From NCBI GenBank assembly GCA_945869965.1, contig CAMBRC010000044.1:1-35240 (forward strand): a stretch of DNA of 35,240 nt. The letters are read 5' to 3'. The stretch's first letter is position 1. Each line of letters starts with the position of its first letter. The position numbers were made by a program, and so were the translations under genes. This DNA is from Asaia bogorensis (GTDB taxonomy: Bacteria; Pseudomonadota; Alphaproteobacteria; Acetobacterales; Acetobacteraceae). The notes beneath the pieces were generated by a model. The model did no database searches. It was not told the origin of the DNA and saw only the letters and a program-made list of their open reading frames with translations. Shown piece by piece: positions 8,342 to 16,396 of this stretch.

Positions 8342-8950
8342 TCAGCGGCGCGGCACGCACAATCCAGCAGCCACCATCTCCTTCCCGAGATCGCGGCCGT
8401 CCAGGAGCGTGCAGTTCCCAATCTCCCGGTCGAAGCTGCGTCGGCCGGCAAGCCGGCATTGGACGGTTTGCCCGGCGGCGAGACGGCGCATTGCCTCGGT
8501 GGCGCGGTCGCCCCGGCGCGTGCCTTTCTCGGCGCAATCGATACCCTCGAACCGGATCGGGGTTTTTTCAACCACGATCGTGTCGCCGTCGCGCACATGG
8601 GTCACCCGACCATCGAGGCGGCCGCCACTTGGCACGGTTCTCGGGACCACGGGCGATGATGGATGGATAATGTTCGGCATCGGCACGGTGCCGGGTCGCG
8701 ACGGCACTGCATCGCGAAACCCTTGCCAGCCTTGCTGCGCTAAGCTTGGTCCGCCGAACACCAGCAACGCCGCGGCCATCAACCCGATCAAGCCAATGCC
8801 GCCGAGCAGCAAACCGCCAACAAACGCAGTGCCATGCCGCAGCCGGCGCCACGTCGCGGCGGACGCCGTGGCGGCGACAACGGCAAGAACGGCTGCCAGC
8901 GCAAGCAACAGCCAGACATGGTCATGACCCGCGCCGGGGAGACTAGGCAC
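8342..8950 (-). CDS. Membrane-anchored staphylococcal-nuclease-like protein
   Basis: 202-residue protein with two N-terminal hydrophobic helices (about 12-32 and 40-66), a Pro-rich linker, then a C-terminal SNase/thermonuclease-fold domain. The domain shows VRDGDTIVV and IRFEGIDCAEKG, which match the Ca-binding Asp and the catalytic Arg and Glu of the family. The third catalytic element, normally D-x-Y-G-R, reads DREIGN, so nuclease activity is uncertain. Cysteines in IDCAE, VQCRL, GNCTL and GLCVP could form disulfides, consistent with a location outside the cytoplasm. The start is a GTG at 8950; no ATG is available in frame upstream of the helices. It is convergent with TPR 2 and 11 bases from it. 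Confidence 0.7.
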   Translation of the reverse strand: MPSLPGAGHDHVWLLLALAAVLAVVAATASAATWRRLRHGTAFVGGLLLGGIGLIGLMAAALLVFGGPSLAQQGWQGFRDAVPSRPGTVPMPNIIHPSSPVVPRTVPSGGRLDGRVTHVRDGDTIVVEKTPIRFEGIDCAEKGTRRGDRATEAMRRLAAGQTVQCRLAGRRSFDREIGNCTLLDGRDLGKEMVAAGLCVPRR

Positions 8951-8979
8951 AGGTCATGACCGATACGCGGTGGCCGACG

Positions 8980-10239
8980 TCATTCGGCCGCGCGGCCGCC
9001 GCTCTTCTCGAGCTTGATCTTGTCGAAATCCGGCACATTTGACGCCGAGGCGGCAATCCGCGGCGAGTTGGTGTATTTCAGCGCCTCGGTCGCCGCCTCG
9101 TTCTGTTGGATATTGGCCAGCACCGCCTGTTTCGAGCGGTCGAAATATTCGCGGTTGTTGGCGACGAAATCGCGCGACTTGCGCAGTTCGGTGAGGTAGC
9201 CGTTGATCTCCGGCACCACATAGCGCGCCACCATGTCCCACGAGCGGAAGGTGTTTTCCGGACTGGCCCAGTCATGGACGAAGCCGATCACCGTGCCGAA
9301 GCCGCCGCTGGCCGTCATCACGTCCTTGATCTTGGCCACCAGGTCGTCCGGCGTGCCGATGGTCGCCGCCGCACCGGGGCCGAAGGCGGTCTTGTCGACG
9401 GCCTCGTCGGGGTCGCTGAACGGCGGCTTGGTGCCGGGGTTTTGCAGCGTGCCGTGGATGTATTCGTTGTGGTGGCGCAGCAGGCCCGGCCCGGCCTGGC
9501 GCCGCGCTTCCTCGCGCGTTTCGGCGATGTGCCAGGACAGCAGCACGCGCCAGTTCTTGCGGTCGACCGTCTGGCCATGCTGCTTGGCCGCTGCCTCGGC
9601 AAAGCCCCATTGCGTCGGCAGGGCGGTCAGCCCCTGGCTGGACAGCGAGCCGATCGAGATCACGCCGGCGCCGTACTTGCCGGCCAGGGTCATGCCGGAG
9701 GGCGAGATCTGCGAGGCGACGACGAATTCCATGTCCTCCTGCATCGGCAGAAGCTGCAGGGCGGCGTCGTTCAGCTCGAACCAGTCGCCCTTGTAGGTGA
9801 CGCGCTCGCCCTTCATCAGCCGCTTGATGATGCCGATCGCCTCGTCCTGGCGCGGGCGTTGCAGCATCGGGTCGATGCCCAGCGCATGCGCGTCCGAGGC
9901 CAGTGCGCCCGGGCCGGAGCCGAAGATCGCCCGCCCGCCGCACATCCAGTCCAGCTGCACAATGCGCTGCGCCACGTTGAACGGGTGATGATAGGGCAGG
10001 GAGACGACGCCGGTGCCGAGTTTGATCCGCCCGGTGCGCTGGGCGGCGGCGGCGAGGAACATCTCCGGCGAGGCAATCATTTCCCAGCCCGAGGAATGAT
10101 GCTCGCCGCACCAGAATTCGTCGTAGCCCAGCTTGTCCATGTGCTCGACCAGCGCGATATCGCGGCGGAATTGCAGCATCGGGTGCTCGGTGACGGGATG
10201 ATGGGGGGCGAGGAAGGCGCCGAAGCCGAGGCGGGCCAT
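8980..10239 (-). CDS. LLM-class flavin-dependent monooxygenase
   Basis: 419-residue luciferase-like monooxygenase, expected to use FMNH2 and oxygen on an organic substrate in the cytoplasm. Family features include the start RLGFGAFLAPHHP, the segment FWCGEHHSSGWE, the TGRIKLGTGVVSLPYHHPF strand-turn, and the flavin-site region AIFGSGPGALASDA. AGGAGA stands upstream of the ATG at 10239. Alkanal and limonene monooxygenases have the same fold, but the substrate cannot be assigned. Downstream is the nuclease-like gene on the same strand, 29 bases away. Upstream is the TetR regulator on the same strand, 62 bases away, so that regulator may control this gene. Confidence 0.88.
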   Translation of the reverse strand: MARLGFGAFLAPHHPVTEHPMLQFRRDIALVEHMDKLGYDEFWCGEHHSSGWEMIASPEMFLAAAAQRTGRIKLGTGVVSLPYHHPFNVAQRIVQLDWMCGGRAIFGSGPGALASDAHALGIDPMLQRPRQDEAIGIIKRLMKGERVTYKGDWFELNDAALQLLPMQEDMEFVVASQISPSGMTLAGKYGAGVISIGSLSSQGLTALPTQWGFAEAAAKQHGQTVDRKNWRVLLSWHIAETREEARRQAGPGLLRHHNEYIHGTLQNPGTKPPFSDPDEAVDKTAFGPGAAATIGTPDDLVAKIKDVMTASGGFGTVIGFVHDWASPENTFRSWDMVARYVVPEINGYLTELRKSRDFVANNREYFDRSKQAVLANIQQNEAATEALKYTNSPRIAASASNVPDFDKIKLEKSGGRAAE

Positions 10240-10301
10240 GGGGGTTCTCCTGGGGCTGTGCGGGCATCGCCTGCCCGCCGCGGTTTGTTCTGAGGTGGAG
10301 C

Positions 10302-10967
10302 CTAGGTTCCGGGCGGTGGCGGGGCAAGCGCAGCGGTGCGGGTCTGTCCTGGCGCTGGCGGTAACAGGTGGCGGACCAGGATCTCGCGCAGCATCGCCTC
10401 TTCGCCCGCCGCATCGCCCTGCGGCAGGTAGGGCAGGCGGCTGGTGATCGCCAGGTCGGCCATGCCGTGCACTATCGCCCAGGAGGAAGCGACCATGGCC
10501 CGGCCCTCCGCGCTCGCCTCCGGGTTGGCCCCAAGCACCGCGGCAACACCGGTCACCAATTGGCTGAACGCGGCGCGGGCCGCGGCGCAGAGGGCTTGGT
10601 CATCGCGGTCGGGTCGGTCGGAGGCGAAGATCAGCCGGAACAGTGCCGGGTTGGCGCGGGCGAAATCGATGTAGCCCAGCCCCGCGGCAACCAGCTGCGC
10701 CTGCGCGTCAGGGGCCGCGCCCTGCTTGCGCCGCGCCTGGGTGGCGAGGAATCGCTGGTAGCCGATGGCGGCCAGCGCGGTCAGCAAGCCGCGCGCATCG
10801 CCAAAATGGTGCGCCGGCGCGGCATGGGACACCGCGGCGCGCCGCGCGCAGCCGCGCAGGGTGAAGCCTTCAACGCCATGCGCGCGCAACTCGGCCTCGG
10901 CCGCATCGAGCAGGGCGGCCCGCAGGTCGCCGTGGTGGTAGCGATCCTTCGTGGTGGGGCGTGGCAT
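10302..10967 (-). CDS. TetR-family transcriptional regulator
   Basis: 221-residue regulator. The N-terminal helix-turn-helix is seen in YHHGDLRAALLDAAEAEL...GFTLRGCARRAAVSHAAPAHHFGD, the usual TetR pattern in which the recognition helix ends near H-F. The C-terminal ligand/dimer part contains FARANPALFRLIFASD, common in a TetR_C subfamily. The start at 10967 is supported by GGAGG five bases upstream. The gene is divergent from the ABA4-like membrane protein at 11070, and the gap holds a palindrome and direct repeats suited to an operator. It may also be transcribed with the flavin monooxygenase downstream. Ligand unknown. Confidence 0.88.
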   Translation of the reverse strand: MPRPTTKDRYHHGDLRAALLDAAEAELRAHGVEGFTLRGCARRAAVSHAAPAHHFGDARGLLTALAAIGYQRFLATQARRKQGAAPDAQAQLVAAGLGYIDFARANPALFRLIFASDRPDRDDQALCAAARAAFSQLVTGVAAVLGANPEASAEGRAMVASSWAIVHGMADLAITSRLPYLPQGDAAGEEAMLREILVRHLLPPAPGQTRTAALAPPPPGT

Positions 10968-11069
10968 CTGGCCTCCGGATATCCTGAGCAATGGTCTTCG
11001 CGCATCATGTTGACATTGGCAAGATGTGGCGGCAAGACTGGTCTTGACAGTGCAAAGATGGAGGGGACG
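10968..11069. promoter_or_regulatory. Divergent promoter/operator region of the TetR gene
   Basis: In this 102-base gap a direct repeat TTGACA-N5-AAGATG occurs twice with a 34-base period (11010-11026 and 11044-11060). Between the two units is an inverted repeat, CAAGAC-TG-GTCTTG, at 11033-11046. If the first TTGACA is a -35 box, the palindrome covers the -10 position 17 bases later, a layout that fits repression. The match to a -10 hexamer is poor. Binding by the adjacent TetR protein is inference. Confidence 0.45.
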
Positions 11070-11516
11070 ATGCCGCCGGAGGATATGTTCAACCTGGCCA
11101 ACACGCTGGCACTGGCCGGATGGGCCGTGCTCGTCCTGGCACTCTGGGGGCCGCGCTGGTTGATGCAGGCGGGCGGCTTCGTGCTGCCTGCGTTTCTGGG
11201 CTGCCTTTACGCGGGCCTTGTCCTGGCCTTCTTTGCCGGCGCCGAGGGGGGCTTTTCCAGCCTGGACGCCGTTGGCCGCCTGCTCTCCGGCCGCGAAATG
11301 CTGTTGGCGGGCTGGCTCCACTTCCTCGCCTTCGACCTGTTCGTCGGCGCCTGGCAGGTTCGCACCGCGCGGCGGGACGCCCTGCCGCGCCTGCTCGTGG
11401 TGCCGTGCCTCGCCCTGACCTTCCTGTTTGGCCCTGCCGGGCTGCTCGCCTTCCTGGCCCTCCGTGCGGCGATCCGCGCCACCCGCGCGCCGCTCGCCGC
11501 GGGAGCACCAGCATGA
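11070..11516 (+). CDS. ABA4-like (DUF4281) membrane protein
   Basis: 148-residue integral membrane protein with about four helices, resembling the ABA4/DUF4281 family. Characteristic segments are FNLANTLALAGWAVL near the start, LLAGWLHFLAFDLFVGAW in the middle and LLVVPCLALTFLFGPAGLLAFL near the end. Plant ABA4 takes part in neoxanthin formation; the bacterial relatives are uncharacterised. Candidate ATGs are at 11058, 11070 and 11085. I prefer 11070 because GGAGGGG (11060-11066) is a suitable distance away. Its stop overlaps the start of the next membrane protein gene (ATGA at 11513-11516), so the two are probably one operon under the divergent TetR protein. Confidence 0.82.
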   Translation: MPPEDMFNLANTLALAGWAVLVLALWGPRWLMQAGGFVLPAFLGCLYAGLVLAFFAGAEGGFSSLDAVGRLLSGREMLLAGWLHFLAFDLFVGAWQVRTARRDALPRLLVVPCLALTFLFGPAGLLAFLALRAAIRATRAPLAAGAPA

Positions 11517-12316
11517 GCCCGCTCGCCCGGCTGCGGGCCTTGCTGTCGGCCGAGCCGATCTTTGCCGCCGGCGGCCTGTTCCTGCTGTTGCTGGCCGGAC
11601 CGCTTCTGGCCGCCGCCTGGCTTGATCCGCGGACCTTCAACGGCATCAACATCTGGATCAAGCCGCTGAAATTCACTGTCTCACTGGTTCTCTTTCTGCT
11701 CACCCTGGTCGCGATCGCCCCGCTGCTGCGCCCTGGCTTCGTCCGCTCGCGCACCTATCGCGTCTATGCTGGCGTGGTGCTGGCGGCGGTCGGCTTCGAA
11801 ATGGTGGTGATCATCGGCGCCGCCGCGCTGGGCACCGCCTCGCATTTCAACGTCGCCACACCCTTGGCCGCCCGCCTCTATTCCGCGATGGCCATGATGG
11901 CCGTCGTGCTGACCACCCCCACCGCCGTCTATGCCTGGGCGCTCTGGCGTGCCGGACCTGGCCGGACCTGGCCGGTGTTGCATGACGGCTTGGTGCTGGG
12001 CCTGGCGCTGGTGCTGCCGCTGACGTTGGTGACGGCCTTCACCCTGGGCGGCAATGGCGGCCACTGGGTCGGCGGCACGCGCAGCGATGCGGGCGGAAGC
12101 GCGCTGTTCGGCTGGTCGCGCGACGGCGGCGACCTGCGGGTGGCGCATTTCTTCGCCACACATGCGATGCATTTCATCCCCGCCGCCGCGATTGCCGCCG
12201 CCCTGGTGCTCGGCCCCGCCCGGCGCTGGCCGGCCTGGCTTGCCGCGGCTGGGCTTGTCGCCCTTGTTGCCTTTACCTACGCGCAGGCGTTGCAGGGCAG
12301 GCCCTTCCTGGGCTGA
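11513..12316 (+). CDS. Polytopic membrane protein of unknown function
   Basis: 267-residue protein with about seven predicted transmembrane helices, such as IFAAGGLFLLLLAGPLLAAA, FTVSLVLFLLTLVAIA and LGLALVLPLTLVTAF. Notable polar segments are FNGINIWIKPLKF between helices 1 and 2, and a His-containing motif HFFATHAMHFIPA near the end. The two histidines of that last motif could sit in the membrane and bind metal or haem, but this is speculation. The ATG overlaps the stop of the ABA4-like gene, which indicates co-translation. I do not recognise the family by name. Codons are C-ending, unlike those of guaA. Confidence 0.8.
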   Translation: MSPLARLRALLSAEPIFAAGGLFLLLLAGPLLAAAWLDPRTFNGINIWIKPLKFTVSLVLFLLTLVAIAPLLRPGFVRSRTYRVYAGVVLAAVGFEMVVIIGAAALGTASHFNVATPLAARLYSAMAMMAVVLTTPTAVYAWALWRAGPGRTWPVLHDGLVLGLALVLPLTLVTAFTLGGNGGHWVGGTRSDAGGSALFGWSRDGGDLRVAHFFATHAMHFIPAAAIAAALVLGPARRWPAWLAAAGLVALVAFTYAQALQGRPFLG

Positions 12317-12372
12317 CAGGCGACCGCGTCCTTGCGCTAGGGTGCAGCACGAAATCTCTACCGGAAGGCACC

Positions 12373-12726
12373 ATGGCCCACACCGTCATCATCCACGGCA
12401 TCAAGAACTGCGACACGATGAAGAAGGCCCGAGCCTGGCTGGAGGCAAGCGGCGTCGCCCACGCCTTCCACGACTACAAGACTGCCGGCATCGACGCCGC
12501 CACCCTGCAACGCTGGGCCGCCGAGGTCGGCTGGGAGGTGCTGATCAACCGCGCCGGCACCACGTTCCGCAAGCTTCCCGACGCCGACCGCCAGGACCTG
12601 ACGGAAGCAAAGGCCATCGCTCTGTTGCTCGCCCAGCCCGGCATGATCAAGCGCCCGGTGCTGTCTGGCGCCGGCGGCCTGCTGGTCGGCTTCAAGCCGG
12701 AGGCCTACGCCGCCCGCTTCGCTTGA
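12373..12726 (+). CDS. ArsC/Spx-type reductase family protein (YffB-like)
   Basis: 117-residue thioredoxin-fold protein of the ArsC family, closest in form to YffB/Spx-like members. The active-site region is IKNCDTMKKA with Cys13, and the conserved Arg-Pro motif appears as KRPVL near residue 97. A true arsenate reductase role is not supported, since no ars genes are nearby; YffB-like proteins have been proposed to use glutathione-dependent thiol chemistry. The start has GGAAGG upstream. It stands 56 bases after the membrane protein and 116 bases before the aminotransferase. Confidence 0.88.
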   Translation: MAHTVIIHGIKNCDTMKKARAWLEASGVAHAFHDYKTAGIDAATLQRWAAEVGWEVLINRAGTTFRKLPDADRQDLTEAKAIALLLAQPGMIKRPVLSGAGGLLVGFKPEAYAARFA

Positions 12727-12841
12727 GCGTCACCCATTCCGGCATCGCGGGTTCCGTCCGGCCCGCCTCGCCTGTAGGTTGTGGCCAGCCCGGCCCGTGG
12801 GCGACTCCATGGCCGCAGAAACGATTGTGATGGAGACCGCC

Positions 12842-14038
12842 ATGGACGCCCCCGCCCCGACCAAGAAAGCCCGCGGCCGCTTGTTCTTCGCCAACCCCGG
12901 ACCGACCAACATCCCGGACTCGATCCTGCATGCGATCGGCCATGTCGCCGTTGATTTCCACGATCCCGACTTCATGAAGATGTACGATGAATGCTGGGAA
13001 GGCATTCTGCGCATCATGAAGACCACCCAGCACATGTTCATGTACACCGGCTCCGGCCACGCCGCCTGGGAAGCCGCCCTGGTGAACACGCTGTCGCCGG
13101 GCGATACCGTGCTGATCCCGGAGACCGGCGCCTTCTCGCTGTCCTGGGGCAGCATGGCGGCCGACCTCGGCATCATGGTCCAGAAGGTCGAGTGCGATTG
13201 GCGCCAGGGCGTGGACTTCGCCCAGATCACCGCCATCCTCAAGGCCGATACCGCCGGCAAGATCAAAGCCGTCTGCGCCGTCCAGAACGAAACCTCCACC
13301 GGAATGCACCTGCCGATCGACGAGGTCCGCGCCGCCATGGACGCGGCCGGCCACGGCGCCCTGCTGATGGTCGATACCATCTCCTCGCTCGGCTGCATGG
13401 AACTGCGCATGGACGACTGGCGCCTCGACGTCGTCGTCGGCGGCAGCCAGAAGGGCCTGATGCTGCCCACCGGCATGGCCTTCACCGGCGTGTCCGACAA
13501 GGCGATGAAGGCCGCCGAGACCTCGACCATGCCGAAGCACTACCTGAACTGGAAGGCGATGGCGGCGCGCAAGCAGCGCAGCTTCATCGGCACCGTGCCG
13601 ACCAACCAGTTCTTCGGCCTGCGCGAATCCGTCCGCCTGATCGAGGAGGAAGGCCTGGACAACGTCTTCGCCCGCCACACCCGCCTCGCCCGCGCGGTGC
13701 GCGCCTGCGTGCGCCACTGGTCCGGCAATAATGGACCGCAGCTGTATTGCACCAACCCGACGCGCGAGTCCGACAGCGTCACCGCCATCCTGATGCCGGA
13801 GGGTTTTGACGCCGAGGCGATCCGCAAGACCACGATGCAGCGCTTCAACGTCTCGCTCGGCGGCGGCCTGGCCAAGCTGGGCGGAAAGGTGTTCCGCATC
13901 GGTCATCTTGGCGATCTCAACGAGCCGATGATCCTTGGCACCCTGGCGGCGGTTGAAATGGCGCTGAAGATCAATGGCGTGCCGCATGCGCCGGGCGGCG
14001 TGGCGGCGGCGATGGCGAGCCTCACCGCCGACGCCTGA
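12842..14038 (+). CDS. Serine-glyoxylate-type aminotransferase (class V)
   Basis: 398-residue PLP enzyme of aminotransferase class V, similar to serine-glyoxylate and alanine-glyoxylate aminotransferases. It probably converts serine plus glyoxylate to hydroxypyruvate plus glycine. The N-terminal FFANPGPTNIPDSIL and the glycine-rich TGSGHAAWEAAL are typical. The PLP lysine is Lys204 in GGSQKGLMLPTG, preceded by MVDTISSLG, which holds the PLP-ring aspartate. The start at 12842 is chosen for GGAG six bases upstream; in-frame ATGs at 12809 and 12830 are alternatives. Hydroxypyruvate could be a substrate of the D-2-hydroxyacid dehydrogenase at 26567-27502, but the genes are far apart. An AT-rich repeat follows directly. 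Confidence 0.88.
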   Translation: MDAPAPTKKARGRLFFANPGPTNIPDSILHAIGHVAVDFHDPDFMKMYDECWEGILRIMKTTQHMFMYTGSGHAAWEAALVNTLSPGDTVLIPETGAFSLSWGSMAADLGIMVQKVECDWRQGVDFAQITAILKADTAGKIKAVCAVQNETSTGMHLPIDEVRAAMDAAGHGALLMVDTISSLGCMELRMDDWRLDVVVGGSQKGLMLPTGMAFTGVSDKAMKAAETSTMPKHYLNWKAMAARKQRSFIGTVPTNQFFGLRESVRLIEEEGLDNVFARHTRLARAVRACVRHWSGNNGPQLYCTNPTRESDSVTAILMPEGFDAEAIRKTTMQRFNVSLGGGLAKLGGKVFRIGHLGDLNEPMILGTLAAVEMALKINGVPHAPGGVAAAMASLTADA

Positions 14039-14050
14039 GGCATTGTTGGG

Positions 14051-14113
14051 CGGATGAAAGTTTTTTAAAAAGAAGGCCTTCTTTTTGAAAAAAGAAGCAA
14101 AAACTTTCATCCG
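14051..14113. repeat. AT-rich nested palindromic repeat, locus A
   Basis: Outer arms CGGATGAAAGTTTTT (14051-14065) and its exact complement (14099-14113) enclose a second palindrome, AAAAAGAAGGCCTTCTTTTT, at 14067-14086. The tail resembling CAAAAACTTTCATCCGTTTG recurs at 26474-26494 and, inverted, at 26514 onward. It lies between the aminotransferase and the chromate transporter and could act as a terminator for the first. Its recurrence elsewhere argues for a mobile or REP-like repeat. Confidence 0.75.
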
Positions 14114-14133
14114 TTTGCGCCGGGGCTAGCGGC

Positions 14134-14661
14134 GTGAGGCCGACGGCTGGGGAGTTGTTTCGCGGGTTTTTGTCGATCGGGATTATCGGCTTTGGCGGCG
14201 TGCTGCCGTGGGCGCGGCGCATGGTGGTGGAGCAGCGGCGCTGGCTGACGGCCGGCGAGTTCACCGATCTGCTGGGGCTGTGCCAGTTCCTGCCAGGGCC
14301 GAACATCGTCAATTTTGCGGTGGCGCTGGGCAGCCGGTTTCGCGGGGCACTGGGGGCGGCGGCGGCGGTGGCCGGGCTGATCTCGCTGCCGATGGTCGCC
14401 GTGGTGGCACTCGGGTCGCTCTATGCCGCGTTCAGCGACCATCCCGTGGTGGCGCGTGGGGCTGCCGGGCTGGCGGCGGCGGCGTCGGGCCTGGTGGTCG
14501 CGACGGCGCTGAAGATCGCCTCGCCGTTGCGCGGCAAGCCGATGGGCATCGCCATCGCGCTGGTGGTGATGCTGGCGATCGCCTGGGGGCATTTTCCGCT
14601 GGTGCCGGCCATGCTGGTGCTGGCGCCGGCCTCGATCCTGCTGCACCGGCTGGTGCGATGA
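14134..14661 (+). CDS. Chromate transporter family protein, first subunit
   Basis: 175-residue membrane protein of the CHR (chromate ion transporter) family in its short, single-domain form. It has the conserved N-terminal pattern GFLSIGIIGFGGVLPW and the signature LCQFLPGPNIVNFAV. About five to six hydrophobic helices are present. Short CHR proteins usually work as a pair of homologous halves, and the second half follows immediately with a four-base ATGA overlap. The start is a GTG at 14134 with a poor Shine-Dalgarno sequence. Members of the family export chromate or take up sulfate; the real substrate here is not known. Confidence 0.88.
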   Translation: MRPTAGELFRGFLSIGIIGFGGVLPWARRMVVEQRRWLTAGEFTDLLGLCQFLPGPNIVNFAVALGSRFRGALGAAAAVAGLISLPMVAVVALGSLYAAFSDHPVVARGAAGLAAAASGLVVATALKIASPLRGKPMGIAIALVVMLAIAWGHFPLVPAMLVLAPASILLHRLVR

Positions 14662-15179
14662 GCGAGGTGGTCGAGATCGCGTCGGTGTTCGGTCAGCTCT
14701 CGCTGGTGTCGATCGGCGGGATCAACGCGGTGCTGCCGGAACTGAAGCGGCAGGTGGTGGAGCGCCATGGCTGGATGAGTGCCGCCGATTTCGCCGCCCT
14801 GTATGCGCTGGCCCAGGCAGCGCCGGGGCCGAACATGCTGGTCTCGACCTTGATCGGCTGGCACGTGGCGGGCGTCGCCGGGGCGTTGGCGGCGACCGGT
14901 GCGTTGGTGGGGCCGTGTGCGCTCTTGACCTTCCTGGTCGCCGGCGCCTGGCACCGCTTCCGCGACCGGCCCTGGCGGCTGTTGGTCCAGGCCGGGCTGA
15001 TGCCGGTCACCGCCGGGCTGGTGGTGGCGGCGGCGATCGTGTTGTCCGAGGCGACCGCGATTTCCGCCGGTCATGCCGGGCTCACCGCCGTGGCGGCCGC
15101 GGCGCTGGTGGCCACCCGGCTGCATCCGCTTTGGGTGCTTGGGGCTGGCGCCGCGCTGGGTGCCGCCGGGATCCTCTAG
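14658..15179 (+). CDS. Chromate transporter family protein, second subunit
   Basis: 173-residue partner of the preceding gene, again a short CHR-family protein. It carries the matching signature ALAQAAPGPNMLVSTLIGW and an N-terminal FGQLSLVSIGGINAVLPE in which the usual G-G of the family is kept. Its ATG at 14658 overlaps the stop of the first subunit, so a stoichiometric pair is likely. The 3' end overlaps the convergent CHAP-domain gene by four bases. Codons are G-ending, in contrast to the aminotransferase just upstream. Confidence 0.88.
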   Translation: MSEVVEIASVFGQLSLVSIGGINAVLPELKRQVVERHGWMSAADFAALYALAQAAPGPNMLVSTLIGWHVAGVAGALAATGALVGPCALLTFLVAGAWHRFRDRPWRLLVQAGLMPVTAGLVVAAAIVLSEATAISAGHAGLTAVAAAALVATRLHPLWVLGAGAALGAAGIL

Positions 15180-16054
15180 CGCAGGGAGCGCATCGGCGCG
15201 TCGGTGAAGCCGCCGGCCTGCTGAGCGGGCACAAAGCCGCGCGCCGACTGGGGGGCCACCACGCGGGCCGACCAAGCCTCGGCCACTTCGGAATAGCGGG
15301 TGCCGCTGGCCGACGGCCGCGCCAGGCTGTTGGCGACCATCACGCCACGGTCCGGCCGGTCGTAGATGAAGCCAAAGGTCGGATAGACGCTGCCGAAGCC
15401 GCCGCCGGACAGGCCGACCTGCACCGCGGACCAGTCATTGCCCTCGGACACGTCGATCACTGGCACGCCGCGCGCGACGCGGCCCTTGCCGCCGCCGGGT
15501 CCGGCCCAGTTGGCGTGGTCGATCTCGATGGTACGGCTGTCGACGACGCGGGCGACCACGGCGACATGGCCGAGCCGCATGCGGTTTGTGGAGCGGAAAT
15601 TGAGCACGCTGCCGGCCTCGGGACGCTGACCGCGCTCGTAGGAGCCGGCGGCCGAACCCCACCACGCATGGGCATTGCCCTTCACGTCCAGCCCGGTGGC
15701 GGCGCGCGCGAACGGCACGCAGCTGATGCCGCCCCAGGATTGCTGGATCGCGCTGCCGGCAACACGGAGCTTGGCGGACTTGATGTTGCCGCTCTTGGAG
15801 GTCGGCGCGGCAACGGCGCCACGCAGCTTGCCGCTTTGTGCGGCACGCAGGGTGGCGGTCGGTTGCGGCAGGGAGACACGCTGCGGCGCGCCGGCGCGCA
15901 CCGGCGCGGCGCTAACTGGCCGGCTCGCGGCGGTCCGGGCATCCTGTGCCTGCGGGCGGGCTGCCTGCGCGTCCGCCGCGGTCATCACCACAAGGCAAAG
16001 AGCGGCGATCGCCGCGGCTGAGCAGGTGGAAAGGATCCGGTCGGTCACTCGCAT
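15176..16054 (-). CDS. Exported CHAP-domain protein (putative peptidoglycan amidase)
   Basis: 292-residue protein with a long N-terminal signal peptide (hydrophobic AAAIAALCLVVMTAADA), an Ala/Pro/Arg/Ser-rich linker, then a CHAP-type cysteine peptidase/amidase domain. The catalytic Cys lies in GISCVPFAR, the His in RLGHVAVV, and the following IEIDHANWAG may hold the third residue. CHAP domains usually cleave peptidoglycan cross-bridges or act as amidases, so a cell-wall role in the periplasm is likely. The start at 16054 is preferred because AGGAG stands seven bases upstream; the frame is open to 16084. It is convergent with the chromate transporter pair. Confidence 0.82.
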   Translation of the reverse strand: MRVTDRILSTCSAAAIAALCLVVMTAADAQAARPQAQDARTAASRPVSAAPVRAGAPQRVSLPQPTATLRAAQSGKLRGAVAAPTSKSGNIKSAKLRVAGSAIQQSWGGISCVPFARAATGLDVKGNAHAWWGSAAGSYERGQRPEAGSVLNFRSTNRMRLGHVAVVARVVDSRTIEIDHANWAGPGGGKGRVARGVPVIDVSEGNDWSAVQVGLSGGGFGSVYPTFGFIYDRPDRGVMVANSLARPSASGTRYSEVAEAWSARVVAPQSARGFVPAQQAGGFTDAPMRSLR

Positions 16055-16396
16055 GCGTCGGCTCCTGGGATCGGGGGTTCGCATGTCATTTGGCTAACAA
16101 CTGCGTTACGCGCCTGGCAACCCAGGAAAGCACGAGTCGCAGTTCAGTCATGCAAATTCGTCGGCTGCCCCCAGTTCGCGGTGCCCTTTTTCAGGACGCA
16201 CGTCCTATTCACTCGATTGTGAGCAGGTTTGTGGCAAAGATGTCTATTGCGTGTTGCGGATTAGCCACATGCGATCCTGCGCCATGTGCGATCCCGCCAG
16301 GGCAAGCGCCAACGAGGCGGCTGGCTCCTGAATCAAACACGGCGCGCTCCCCTGGGGAACGCGCCGTGCAACATAACGCAACAGTTGGTGATTCTG
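16055..16396. other. Gene-free stretch with a palindrome and a terminator
   Basis: This 342-base gap separates the CHAP gene start from the ridA end. I find no convincing protein gene. It holds a perfect 14-base inverted repeat, AGGACG-CA-CGTCCT, at 16193-16206, which could be an operator. It also holds the ridA terminator at 16339-16367. Two copies of a short motif like CATGYGATCC lie near 16268-16293. The CHAP promoter must lie in the left part. Confidence 0.5.
16339..16367 (-). terminator. Probable rho-independent terminator of ridA
   Basis: Arms ACGGCGCG (16339-16346) and CGCGCCGT (16360-16367) pair perfectly, and the loop contains a further short TCCC/GGGA pairing. On the minus strand the stem is followed by GTTTGATTC, a modest T-rich tail. 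It stands about 30 bases beyond the ridA stop, as expected. Confidence 0.6.

Noticed and set aside
12373-12726. Arsenate reductase for arsenic resistance
   Set aside because: No arsR, arsB or acr3 gene is close, and the sequence is closer in form to the YffB/Spx-like branch.
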